Assembly: GCA_963666755.2 (NCBI GenBank)
Contig: CAXXGW010000009.1
Coordinates: 2,170,001 to 2,234,000, forward strand
DNA length: 64,000 bases
From: CAXXOK01 sp963666755
Lineage (GTDB): Bacteria; Bacillota; Clostridia; Christensenellales; Aristaeellaceae
Direction of reading: 5' to 3'
In this document: piece by piece, positions 1-8,664 of the stretch
Numbering within the stretch: position 1 is the stretch's first letter
How the letters are laid out: every line of letters starts with the position of its first letter
Notes under the pieces: generated by a model
Database searches by the model: none
The model's input: the letters and a program-made list of their open reading frames with translations, nothing else
What the model was told of the DNA's origin: nothing
Translations under genes and position numbers: made by a program

Positions 1-1
1 A

Positions 2-685
2 TCCCTCCGCACAGCTGTGATCGCGCTGGCGTTGCTGTTAGCCCTTTGCGGCGTGGCTTACGCGGTGTATGAAAGCATCACGGCGGATCTCTTCGGCTGG
101 TTTTATGGCGGCCACTGGAAGGAAGAGCTGCAAAACAGCGATGTTGCGCCCATGGGGCAAAGCATCCGGCTGGGCGATGTGACCTACACGGTCGAGGAAA
201 TGGTCTACAAGACCGAAGGAGACGATCAGGGGTTGTATGGCGTGGTGCGCATTGCGCCGGCGGAAGGCGCGAATGTCGTTCTCATGCCCGACGACCTGAG
301 CGTGAACGATCCTGCGGGATACCTGCTGCATTACGGCAATGCCGGACAGACGATTCAGGAGAACGATCCCAGCTACGCTGAGCTGGCTGCGCAGCTTGGC
401 GCAAAGCTTCTGGTGGTACGCGCGGCGGTCAACAGCATTACCGTGGATGGCGTGGCGTACGGCGATTGCTTCGGTGAGAGCTGGCTGCCGCAAACAGACG
501 GTACACTGCTTGGAACGATTGAAATTTCGGACGATCTGCCGCGCGCCGCCAGCTATGAACTGAATCTTTGGATATCCAACTGGGAAACCACGCTGGAAGG
601 CATCTGGCTGAGGGACGAGCCGGAAAGCACCTGGCTTCAGCAAGATTGGGCCGTGGATTTAGCGCCTGTGAAAAAAGGAGAATGA
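2..685 (+). CDS. Membrane-anchored DUF4179-like protein, C-terminal part (5' truncated)
   Basis: The reading frame is open to the left edge of the window, so the gene starts outside. The visible part begins with a hydrophobic stretch (ALALLLALCGVAYAVYES) that looks like a single transmembrane segment. About 200 extracytoplasmic residues rich in acidic and aromatic residues follow. This layout, a short cytoplasmic N-terminus, one membrane pass and a beta-rich outer domain, resembles the DUF4179/anti-sigma-factor-like proteins of Clostridia, usually encoded after an ECF sigma factor. I cannot see such a sigma gene because the window begins here. The TGA stop overlaps an ATG of the next gene, so the two are translationally coupled or at least co-transcribed. 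The function is an inference from architecture only. Confidence 0.6.
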   Translation, partial: SLRTAVIALALLLALCGVAYAVYESITADLFGWFYGGHWKEELQNSDVAPMGQSIRLGDVTYTVEEMVYKTEGDDQGLYGVVRIAPAEGANVVLMPDDLSVNDPAGYLLHYGNAGQTIQENDPSYAELAAQLGAKLLVVRAAVNSITVDGVAYGDCFGESWLPQTDGTLLGTIEISDDLPRAASYELNLWISNWETTLEGIWLRDEPESTWLQQDWAVDLAPVKKGE

Positions 686-687
686 AC

Positions 688-1974
688 ATGAAGCGCTTCT
701 TAGCAATTACGCTGGCAATGTGCCTGATGGCAGGTTTGACTGGTTTCGCCCGTTCGGAATCTGCGCCCCTGCGCGTGCTCGCGGGCAGTGTACAAACAGC
801 GGAGGCTTACCGGGCAACTTACCCGGATCGTGACGTTCAAATCATGAATGTGGACTATGCGCAGGGGGATCGCAGCAATCTTGCGGAACTGCTTGCGGCA
901 GGCGAATGGGATGTGGCATACATCGAAACGCAGGAATTTGACCTGGGCGCGCTGGCGGACGAAGGCTTGGCAATGGAGATCAGTGATTTCCCTCAAATCG
1001 CCGCTTTGGCTGACAACCTGTACCCGAGTATTCGCAACGCCGTAACAGTCCATGGAAAGCTGTATGCGTACCCAGCAGGTTTCGTTGCCAGTATGGGCAT
1101 GGGCATTCAGTTGATGAGCATTTCCGAATTAAATACGAGCAAATATACAGAGCGCGCCGCCGCTCATTTGGATGCGCTCGGCTTTGCTGCGGACGATCAG
1201 CCCCGGAGCTTTGCACAGCTGTGTGCGCTGGGGCAGCGCTATATGCAGCTGCCTAAGGACGCGCGCAAGGGCACGACGTTCATCACGTTGGAAGGCAACC
1301 AAACCGCCTATGTGCTGGCGTTGCTGCTCAACCTGTATGAATCGCAATACTTGGCAACGGGCGAGATGAAGAGCTTTGATACGGAGGTGTTCCGCACGGC
1401 GCTTACGCAGTTGGACACGCTGCGCGCGGCGCTGGATACAGACCCGAAAAACACCTACGATGACGACGGGCTCTGCTTCCCGCTGCTCAACGATTGCAGC
1501 CAGATGATCCTTAGCGACGGGGTTTTCCTGCAACTGGGGGATCATTCCAGCATTCCCGCGAGAATGGACGTAGCGATCGTCAATCCAAAGGGCCCGCGCG
1601 CGCAGGAGGCGGTGGAGTACATTCTGTTTTCGGACAATCAGGACGCGTGCTACGACGCGCCTGCGCTCTATCAGACGATCGATTACGATGCGCTTGTCCG
1701 GCAAAGCTATGATCTGGATATCGCCGCGCAGATCCAGCAGGGCGAGGATCAATCGGTGATCGACAGACTGACCGCGCTTCGGGGCACGGGCGATGCAAGC
1801 GGTTATCAGTATTCCAAAGCTGAGATCGAACGTTACGGCACGGATGTCGCGCCGAAGCTGATCTTTCCGCAAACGGTCTATATCGACACGCATAGCGCAA
1901 CACAACAATACCTGCTGGGAAAGCTGGACGAGGACGGGTTCATCGCGGCGCTGGATGAAGCAGCAACCAGGTAG
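688..1974 (+). CDS. Secreted solute-binding-protein-like protein
   Basis: This is a 428-residue protein with a classic signal peptide (MKRFLAITLAMCLMAGLTGF, cleavage near FARS). The mature part alternates short hydrophobic strands and helices in the manner of extracellular solute-binding proteins, for example RVLAGSV near the start, GEWDVAYIET around residue 80 and LYAYPAGF around residue 135. I chose ATG 688 because AAGGAG at 674-679 lies about 8 nt upstream. An in-frame ATG at 682 overlaps the stop of the preceding gene and is the alternative. There is no lipobox cysteine and no permease nearby, so it may be a sensor or an orphan binding protein rather than a transporter subunit. No ligand can be assigned. 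Confidence 0.75.
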   Translation: MKRFLAITLAMCLMAGLTGFARSESAPLRVLAGSVQTAEAYRATYPDRDVQIMNVDYAQGDRSNLAELLAAGEWDVAYIETQEFDLGALADEGLAMEISDFPQIAALADNLYPSIRNAVTVHGKLYAYPAGFVASMGMGIQLMSISELNTSKYTERAAAHLDALGFAADDQPRSFAQLCALGQRYMQLPKDARKGTTFITLEGNQTAYVLALLLNLYESQYLATGEMKSFDTEVFRTALTQLDTLRAALDTDPKNTYDDDGLCFPLLNDCSQMILSDGVFLQLGDHSSIPARMDVAIVNPKGPRAQEAVEYILFSDNQDACYDAPALYQTIDYDALVRQSYDLDIAAQIQQGEDQSVIDRLTALRGTGDASGYQYSKAEIERYGTDVAPKLIFPQTVYIDTHSATQQYLLGKLDEDGFIAALDEAATR

Positions 1975-2083
1975 TGGATGTTGATAACAGGAAGAACGCG
2001 CCAATGATCGGACAGAGATCCTGCGTGAACTCTTTCCCTTTAAACAACCAACAAACTGCGAAACGCTCAAATGAGGTTCTGTG

Positions 2084-2518
2084 TCACAACTCCTTGCTTA
2101 GATAGACCATGTCCACCAACTGAACGCTGTTGTCAAACATGGGGTGGTTATAATTGTCTGTGAAGAAATTCTTGAGGCGATGCGAAATCCGAAATCCGTT
2201 CTTTTCATAAAACCGCAAAATCCATGGGCTGTCGCCTGTTCCCACCGTCATGGTCTTGTACTTGCCTTTGTAATATGCGAACACATGGTGCAGTAGTATG
2301 CTGCCATACCCATGACCATGCCACTGCTCGTATGTGGCGATGTTCTTAAGCTCGCATACATCATCCCTTTCACGGGTAACGACACACACACTTTTCAAGT
2401 CGCCGTCATACAAGGTAAAAAGCTCTCCACGTTCCAGATACTTGTCTATCATGGATTCCTGTTCATCCGCCAGCAAGAGCAAATCCAAGAATTGCTTCTT
2501 GTTATCGAGAATGCGCAT
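2084..2518 (-). CDS. GNAT family N-acetyltransferase
   Basis: A 144-residue protein with the GNAT fold: a central acetyl-CoA pyrophosphate-binding loop (QWHGHGYGSILLHHVF, the Q/R-x-x-G-x-G/A motif) around residue 75, then the beta-5/alpha-4 element ending in RFYEKNGF around residue 110. The size matches single-domain GNAT enzymes. I chose ATG 2518 (MRILDNKKQF) because family members start close to this point. Upstream in-frame starts at 2536 and 2614 would add a tail with no domain similarity. The acceptor substrate is unknown. The gene points toward the preceding gene and appears monocistronic. Confidence 0.8.
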   Translation of the reverse strand: MRILDNKKQFLDLLLLADEQESMIDKYLERGELFTLYDGDLKSVCVVTRERDDVCELKNIATYEQWHGHGYGSILLHHVFAYYKGKYKTMTVGTGDSPWILRFYEKNGFRISHRLKNFFTDNYNHPMFDNSVQLVDMVYLSKEL

Positions 2519-2640
2519 AATTTCCAAAGGGCTCATCCTACCTTTAACCGCAATGTTCGTGATGGTTCGTAACGACAGTACGTTTAGCATAGCATGACGC
2601 CCCGTATGCGTCAAATACCATCTGGGATGATATCGACACC

Positions 2641-2919
2641 CAACCAGGCGGGCATCGGCTTCCCAAGCCCCAGGGACTGATCATGACTGCGCCGTAGGGT
2701 AAATAGCAATGCAAAGGGTATGCCGCACGCGAGGGGTTTACCCATCTGGCGCTCAGCGACCATGATACCATAGCCGGCGTGCAACCCCTGCGGGAGGTAG
2801 CAAGCCCTCGCGGCCAGCTGGTGATTCCAGCGTTAGAATGCACTTGTTTCGATACCGTAAGCGGACGCCCCATGCACATGCTCTGCTATGCGCCCACTCA
2901 TCCGGAACAACCGACTTAG
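2641..2919 (+). pseudogene. Decayed PHP-domain metal-dependent phosphoesterase gene
   Basis: Reading frame 2707-2919 encodes an unmistakable PHP-domain core: AAREGFTHLALSDHDTIAGV, then a GiE-like strand (LVIPALECTC) and RPMHMLCY, corresponding to the family pattern GiE...vHlLgY. The frame is closed upstream by TAG at 2704 and downstream by TAG at 2917. Upstream of that stop a plausible remnant of the SDGLMTP region lies at 2673-2696 (GLIMTAP followed by a stop). No complete N-terminal HxH motif or C-terminal histidines are found. Downstream text to about 3160 may be further eroded sequence. This looks like a gene inactivated by stop codons and indels. An intact PHP gene occurs elsewhere in the window (34471-35442) but is of a different subgroup. 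Confidence 0.6.
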
Positions 2920-3139
2920 CCAGCGAGTGATCGAAATCCTCCCCGACCGCGAATATAATTCTGCTTTGGTGAAGATTGAGCTTATTTGCAAGGCTCATCG
3001 CACTGCCTTTGGAAACAATGAATAGCCGATTGCTTTCCAAAGCATCCCATCGGATGGCATCCGACCGCTCTGCCGATCCATATTCCTGATAGGATTGGGG
3101 GTGCATCGCACCCTCCATGGCAGTTTCGACACGGCGTAT

Positions 3140-3183
3140 ACCGCCTGCTTATAAAGGCAACTTTGATCGGCAGGCGGTTTTAT
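3140..3183 (+). terminator. Possible rho-independent terminator
   Basis: A perfect 9-bp inverted repeat (ACCGCCTGC at 3140-3148 and GCAGGCGGT at 3170-3178) is followed by TTTTAT. The loop of about 21 nt is long for a terminator. It lies downstream of the decayed PHP gene and could be its old terminator. Confidence 0.4.
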
Positions 3184-3347
3184 GATGCGTGGAAAGCATT
3201 GTGATTCAAGGGCTTCGAGGTTTTCGCAGTCGTCTGAACGGAAGAATTTTTACCAGAAACCGGGCATTCGGGTCGGAAATGCAGAACGGAGGCCGAACGC
3301 CCCGAAACATCGTTTAACATAGGCAATCTCCATTTTTCCCTTCTGCG

Positions 3348-3376
3348 TTACACAGTCAACCCGGATATGCTATAAT
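3348..3376 (+). promoter_or_regulatory. Probable sigma-A promoter of the Nramp gene
   Basis: TTACAC at 3348-3353 and a perfect TATAAT at 3371-3376 are separated by 17 bp. The predicted transcript start, about 3383, is roughly 50 nt before the TTG start of the transporter gene. No clear MntR or Fur box was recognised by eye. Confidence 0.55.
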
Positions 3377-3431
3377 CATTTTATCCTATTTACGTTCAGA
3401 AACTCAATTTATCAGGAAAGATGGGATACGT

Positions 3432-4676
3432 TTGAAGCTGTTTCCGGGTGAACACAAGCACTTCGCGAAAGCGGCCGATTTTCTGAAATTTGTCGGCCCC
3501 GGCCTGCTGGTTACGGTTGGCTTTATTGATCCGGGCAACTGGGCCTCCAACATTGCGGCCGGTTCGCAGTACGGTTATACCCTGCTGTGGATGGTTACGC
3601 TCTCCACGCTGATGCTGATCATGCTGCAGCACAACGCGGCGCATCTGGGCATCGTCACGGGCAAATGCATGTCCGAAGCGGCAACGGAGTATATGCGACC
3701 CTGGCTTAAGAATATTGTGCTGATCAGCGCGATGGGGGCTTCGGTCTCCACAGCGCTTGCGGAAATTCTGGGCGCGGCAATCGCGCTGAACATGCTGTTC
3801 CACTTGCCCATCAAAATCGGCACGCTGTTGACACTGCTTGTGGTACTGGTGCTGCAGTTCACCAATTCCTACAAAAAAATCGAAAAAATCATCATCGGCT
3901 TTGTGTCCCTTATCGGGCTCTCCTTTCTGTTTGAGCTTTCCAATGTCCATATCGAATGGGGCGCTGCCGCCGCCGGATGGGTCACCCCCGCCTTTCCCAG
4001 CGGCTCGATGGTGGTAATCATGAGTGTCCTGGGCGCGGTGGTAATGCCGCACAACCTGTTTTTACATTCCGAAATTATCCAGAGCCGCCAATGGAACCTG
4101 CAGGACGAATCGGTCATTCGCAGGCAGCTGAAATATGAATTTGGGGATACGCTGTTGTCCATGGGAATTGGATGGGCCATCAACAGCGCTATGATCCTGA
4201 TGGCGGCTGCGACTTTCTTTACCGGCGGCATCGTTGTGGACGATCTGACCCAGGCAGAGGCAATGCTGCGACCTCTGCTTGGCCCCGCGGCCGGGATTGT
4301 GTTTGCTGTCGCGCTGCTGTTTGCGGGGCTTTCCTCCAGCATCACGGCCGGCATGGCGGGCGGCAGCATATTCGCCGGCATCTTTGCCGAACCCTATAAT
4401 ATCAAGGATATTCATTCCAAGGCCGGTGTTCTGCTGACCATGGTGCCCGCGGCGCTGATCATTTTTCTGATCCGCACCCCGTTCGATGGGCTGATCTATT
4501 CCCAGATGCTGCTGAGTATTCAGCTTCCGATTACTATTTTCACGCAAATCTATCTTACGTCCTCCAAAAAGGTCATGGGCCGCTATGCCAATTCCAAGGT
4601 AGATCAAATCCTCCTGTGGGCCATTGGGCTGACTGTGACGGGTCTGAATATCGCGCTGCTGGTTAGTTACCTGTAA
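3432..4676 (+). CDS. mntH: Nramp family divalent metal (Mn/Fe) transporter
   Basis: A 414-residue, highly hydrophobic protein with about 11 membrane helices. Both Nramp signatures are present: the TM1 motif IDPGNW (residues about 33-38), supplying the metal-binding Asp and Asn, and the TM6 motif MPHNLFLHS (about residue 205). The methionine of that second motif is the residue known to favour transition metals such as Mn2+ and Fe2+ over Ca2+/Mg2+. Length fits the family. The start appears to be TTG 3432, with AGGAAAG at 3414-3420; the ATG at 3421 is out of frame. It is a stand-alone gene behind its own promoter, expected to import Mn2+ or Fe2+ by proton symport at the cytoplasmic membrane. Confidence 0.93.
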   Translation: MKLFPGEHKHFAKAADFLKFVGPGLLVTVGFIDPGNWASNIAAGSQYGYTLLWMVTLSTLMLIMLQHNAAHLGIVTGKCMSEAATEYMRPWLKNIVLISAMGASVSTALAEILGAAIALNMLFHLPIKIGTLLTLLVVLVLQFTNSYKKIEKIIIGFVSLIGLSFLFELSNVHIEWGAAAAGWVTPAFPSGSMVVIMSVLGAVVMPHNLFLHSEIIQSRQWNLQDESVIRRQLKYEFGDTLLSMGIGWAINSAMILMAAATFFTGGIVVDDLTQAEAMLRPLLGPAAGIVFAVALLFAGLSSSITAGMAGGSIFAGIFAEPYNIKDIHSKAGVLLTMVPAALIIFLIRTPFDGLIYSQMLLSIQLPITIFTQIYLTSSKKVMGRYANSKVDQILLWAIGLTVTGLNIALLVSYL

Positions 4677-4916
4677 TACAGCCGCGCGGTAAAGCTGTCG
4701 AGCGCTTCCCGCAGCGCAGCGGGGGTCTGGCGTTTTTGTGCTCCGGTATTCGGCAACTGTGAAGGAGGTCGATAGGGCTCCAAAACAGGTCCGCCCACGC
4801 TGAAAGAGTACATTGTACCCTTCTGTGCATCTGTCACGATCGCCTTATCTTTAAGCGGATTGCATGCGCCCACGTACGTTGCAGCAAACCCATTAAACCT
4901 ACAGGGGTGTTACTCG

Positions 4917-6773
4917 ATGTCGAATTCCAGTCCATATGATGTACTCGTCATTGGCGCAGGACTAGCGGGACTCACGGCGGCAAGCCTTTTAGCAAAACGG
5001 GGGCTTCGGGTGGGGGTGCTGGAGCATGGCGATACGCCCGGCGGCTCCTGCGGGATTTTCAAACGGCAGGGCGCGATTTTCGATCAGGGTTCCTCCATGC
5101 TTTACGGCTTTGGGGAGTCGGGTTTCAACGCCCACCGGTTTGTGATGAACTGTCTGGAAGAACCCATGGATGTGATCCGGCATACTATGCTCTATACCGT
5201 CCATTTCAAAGGGAAGGTCATCCACTTTTGGCCAGATATGGAACGGTTTGTGGAGGAACTTTCCGAAGTTTTCCCAGCCGAACGCGATGGGATACGCCGT
5301 TTTTATGCCGATATGGGGAAGCTCTACCACCATGTGATGGCGGAAACCCCCAACTATACCACGCCGGATGAAACCGACCCTGTGGCAGGCCTGAAAGGGC
5401 TTATGCGGCATCCGATCAGTTACATACGGTTTCTCCGTTATTTGAACCTCAGCGCCAGCACATTGCTTGCGCGGTACTTTCGCGACCCTGAGATTTTCCA
5501 TTTCTTTGATAAGCTCACGTCCACCTACTGCTACGCAACCGTTCAGGAGGCGCCCGCCATATTGGCTGCCGTCATGTTTGTGGATAACCATGTGGGCGGC
5601 AGTTATTACCCGGCCGGTTCTACCCTGTTTTTAACGGGCAAGCTGGAAAAGGCCATCGAGCAAAACGGCGGTGTGATCCACTATCACAGTACCGTAACGC
5701 AACTATTGTTTGAACACCATCAAGTCATTGGGGCGCGCACGGCAGACGGCGCCTTGTACCAGGCGCAGGATGTACTCTATTCCGGCACGGTCTGGAATCT
5801 GTACGGTTCACTGATTCCCGCTTCGCAGACCACGCCGAAGCGCAGGCATTGGGCGGAGGCGCAGCAGCCAACGTATCCCAGCGTGGTTTTGTACGCGCTG
5901 GTTGACCGCGACGCGATCCCGGCGGACACGCAGCCGGTGGAAATGCTGGTAGGCAATCCGGAAGCGATCGACGAAAGCGAGGTAACCGTCTATCTGCCAA
6001 GCATAGACGATCCCTCGATCTGCGCTGCCGACGAACACGTGCTGGAGGCTATCGGCCCCAGCTTCGGGGAATGGATGGGGTTGACAGACGATGCCTACCG
6101 CCTGCGCAAGACGGCGGAAAAACAGCGCTTGCTTGCGGTGCTCGCGCGCAGGTTTCCCGGCATTGAACGCCACATACGCTATGCCGAGATCGCAACGCCT
6201 CGCACCATTGCCCGCTATTGTCTGAAAAACGGCGGTGCTGTGGCTGGACCCAAGCAAATGTTGGGGCAGCACATGTTTAAGCGCCTTCATACCCGAACGG
6301 AATGGCAGCATCTGTACTGCTGCGGCGAATCGACGGTGATGGGCACCGGTACGCCGACGGTGACCACCTCCGGGTTGAGTGCAGCCAACGCGGTGCTTAA
6401 AAGCCGGGGACTTCCGCCTTTCGTCTATCAGCCGAACCAGAAGAATTTCGTCCGGATTCTACCGCCCCATCCCAAGCAAGACGAGGTGTACCCGCAGATC
6501 AGCCCGGCGCTTCGCACCCTGATGGGCATGGCGGGCGCGTGTCAGTTTTGCGAAAAGCCTCGCTGCATTGACAGCAGTCTATTGGATGTGCCGGCCATCC
6601 TGCGGCGGGTCGCAGTAGGGAACGTTATAGGCGCTCAAAAAGCGATGCGCGCGCTCCCGGACGATTCTGTTTTAACCGTTACGGAGTCGCACTGCATCGA
6701 AAACGAGCGAATCGGCCATCCGGTGCCCATTCGCAGAATATTGCATCAAATCACAGAGATGGAGCAGGTGTGA
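4917..6773 (+). CDS. Phytoene desaturase-like FAD oxidoreductase with GltD-like Fe-S tail
   Basis: A 618-residue protein. The N-terminus carries the FAD-binding Rossmann motif VIGAGLAGLTAASLLAKRG (residues about 10-28), then the GGSCGIF region. The CrtI/CrtISO-type C-terminal FAD segment is GTGTPTVTTSGLSAANAVL around residue 480. The last 90 residues are unusual. CQFCEKPRC, a helical segment, and IGHPVPIRRI match the order of the Fe-S helical domain found at the N-terminus of GltD/NfnB/DPD proteins, but the expected fourth cysteine and the CGRVCP element are absent. Start ATG 4917 follows AGGGG; an upstream in-frame start at 4860 lacks an RBS. It overlaps the next gene (TGATG), which encodes a second member of the same family, so the pair probably acts together. 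Carotenoid synthesis is not implied because no synthase gene is nearby. Confidence 0.8.
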   Translation: MSNSSPYDVLVIGAGLAGLTAASLLAKRGLRVGVLEHGDTPGGSCGIFKRQGAIFDQGSSMLYGFGESGFNAHRFVMNCLEEPMDVIRHTMLYTVHFKGKVIHFWPDMERFVEELSEVFPAERDGIRRFYADMGKLYHHVMAETPNYTTPDETDPVAGLKGLMRHPISYIRFLRYLNLSASTLLARYFRDPEIFHFFDKLTSTYCYATVQEAPAILAAVMFVDNHVGGSYYPAGSTLFLTGKLEKAIEQNGGVIHYHSTVTQLLFEHHQVIGARTADGALYQAQDVLYSGTVWNLYGSLIPASQTTPKRRHWAEAQQPTYPSVVLYALVDRDAIPADTQPVEMLVGNPEAIDESEVTVYLPSIDDPSICAADEHVLEAIGPSFGEWMGLTDDAYRLRKTAEKQRLLAVLARRFPGIERHIRYAEIATPRTIARYCLKNGGAVAGPKQMLGQHMFKRLHTRTEWQHLYCCGESTVMGTGTPTVTTSGLSAANAVLKSRGLPPFVYQPNQKNFVRILPPHPKQDEVYPQISPALRTLMGMAGACQFCEKPRCIDSSLLDVPAILRRVAVGNVIGAQKAMRALPDDSVLTVTESHCIENERIGHPVPIRRILHQITEMEQV

Positions 6774-8265
6774 TGGAAAAACGACCGATCTACTCGTAGT
6801 GGGCGCGGGCATGGCCGGGCTGACCGCCGCCGCCTACGCGGCCAAGGCGGAGCGCACCGTAATGGTGTGCGAACGCGCTGCGCGGGTCGGCGGGCTCGTG
6901 ACCGATTTTTCGGCGCAAGGGTTCCATTTTGATGCCGGCCTGCGGGCTGTGGAAAACTCCGGCATTATTCGCCCCATGCTGCGCGACCTCGGGCTGGATG
7001 TGGCTTTTGTCCCGAACCCCGTTACCATCCGCATGCAGGATCGGCAGATTCGCCTCGACCGTGACGGCCTTGCGCAATACGGCGCGATGCTTGCGGAACA
7101 CTACCCTCAAAACGGGGCCGACATACAGGCGATCCTGCACGAAATCGAACGTGTAATGCAGATCATGGACGTTCTGTACGGAATCGACAATCCGCTGTTT
7201 ATGGATTTGAAGAACGACCCCGCCTATCTGATGCGCACCCTACTGCCCTGGCTGCTTCGCTACAGGCGCAACATGCGTAAGGTTAAAAAGCTCTCCGAGC
7301 CGATCGAGGCTTACCTTGCCCGCTATACCCACAATCAGGCGCTGATCGACACCATCGCGCAGCATTTCTTCCGGCATACGCCCAGTTTCTTCGCGCTTAG
7401 CTATTTCGGCCTGTATCAGGATTATCAGTATCCCAAAGGCGGTACGGGCAGGCTGGCGTTGGCCATGGCGGAATACATACAGGCGAAACAAGGCGAAATC
7501 CGCTGCGATACGGGCATCGTGAAGGTTGATGCTACTTCCAGAACGGCTACAACCGCGGCCGGAGAGTCCATCCACTACCGGGAACTGGTATGGGCCGCGG
7601 ATGCCAAAGCAATGTACCGCGCCGTTACGGGCCAGCCCGCCGGGACAAGCGCCTTTGCTTGCCGGGCGAACAAGGTGGCCCGCGCGCGCGGCGGCGATTC
7701 CGTGCTTACGGTGTTCCTTGCGTTGGACGTGCCGCCCGCTGATGTAGGGCAATCCTTTGGCGCACACTGTTTCTATACGCCCGGCACCGAAGGTCTTTCC
7801 AGCCTGGGGCTGGACAGTTGGCAGGTTGCCGCCACCGCGCCCGACAGCCGCGCGGCGCTTACAGCATGGGTCGACCGCTATCTGGCGCTTACAACCTTTG
7901 AGGTATCCTGCCCCGCGCTGCGCGACGCCACACTGGCTCCGCAGGGGAAAAGCGGGCTAATTGTAAGCACGCTGTTCAGTTATGATCTGGCAAAGCACAT
8001 CGAGCAAGCCGGCTGGAAGGACACGTGGAAGAACCAGTGCATCCAAACGGTAACCGAACTGCTTGCCTCGGTACTGCCCGCCATGCGCGGCAAGGTGCTG
8101 TATGCCTCCTGCGCAACGCCGCTGACCATGGAGCAAACCACCGGAAACACGGATGGTGCCATTACCGGATGGGCATTTGGCGCCGGGAACCCGGCTGAAG
8201 CGCGCTTTGCTAAAATTGCCCGTGCCGTGCGCACACCATGGCCCCATGTGCAGCAAGCCGGTTAA
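6773..8265 (+). CDS. Second phytoene desaturase-like FAD oxidoreductase (apparent frameshift at codon 3-4)
   Basis: The main frame, from about 6778 to 8265, encodes an NAD(P)/FAD-dependent oxidoreductase of the CrtI/CrtISO type. It has a TDLLVVGAGMAGLTAAAYAA Rossmann motif, ARVGGLVTDF, and a C-terminal GNTDGAITGWAFGAGNP segment. The natural start should be ATG 6773, which overlaps the upstream TGA and has GGAG at 6761-6764. Read from that ATG, however, the frame hits TAG after MEKRPIYS. Inserting one A in the A5 run at 6777-6781 would restore MEKTTDLLVVGAGMAG. The sequence therefore carries a 1-nt deletion, a programmed slippage site, or a base-calling error. Without correction only an in-frame GTG at 6799 is available, which would lose the first beta strand of the FAD domain. 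It is likely the partner of the preceding gene. Confidence 0.75.
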
Positions 8266-8664
8266 TGGGCTTTTAGTCCCTCCGGCCTTCCGGTTTCCAT
8301 CCTCACCGGCAAACTGGCAGCGGATGCCGCCCTGAAGAGCCTTGCGCGGGGCACCCATGTCCGCTAAGTTGCTGCCCGGCTTGGCCGTCGGCTGAATCCT
8401 GTCCCGCCATTTCCTGCCAAGCCCATAGGTTGGAGGGCGGAACGGCGGGTGTCCTTTCCGGCATCCTGTCGGCGCGTGATATCACACAGGCTCTCCCTGC
8501 CCTGCCGAACGGTCTGGACGGGCGAATCGTTCCCCCGGCAGGGTTTCTCTGCGCGTAGGATGTCTGCGGCTGCTGCGGCACAACCCACGCCAGCCCTGAA
8601 CGCAAAGGTCATCACAGCAGAGGGGCGCGCATCGGGAGGGTCGCTCACATCAGATGGTTACGCC
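8266..8664. other. Intergenic region between convergent genes, nothing recognised
   Basis: About 400 bp separating the FAD oxidoreductase from the DUF523-DUF1722 gene, which points toward it. I see no convincing gene, terminator with a T-tract, or repeat. A short stretch near 8297-8375 reads vaguely like an SSB N-terminus but is too short to call. Confidence 0.4.

Noticed and set aside
2753..3118. A 121-codon minus-strand frame
   Set aside because: It overlaps the PHP remnant on the other strand, which has a clear family motif; the minus frame has none.
4808..4818. Palindrome GTACATTGTAC upstream of the first oxidoreductase gene
   Set aside because: It could be an operator, but no promoter or regulator gene nearby supports it.
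4667..4873. A 68-codon minus-strand frame between mntH and the oxidoreductase gene
   Set aside because: It looks somewhat protein-like but overlaps the mntH stop, has no RBS I trust and no family match by eye.
8297..8375. Text resembling the start of a single-stranded DNA-binding protein
   Set aside because: Only about 25 codons match loosely and the rest of the fold is missing.
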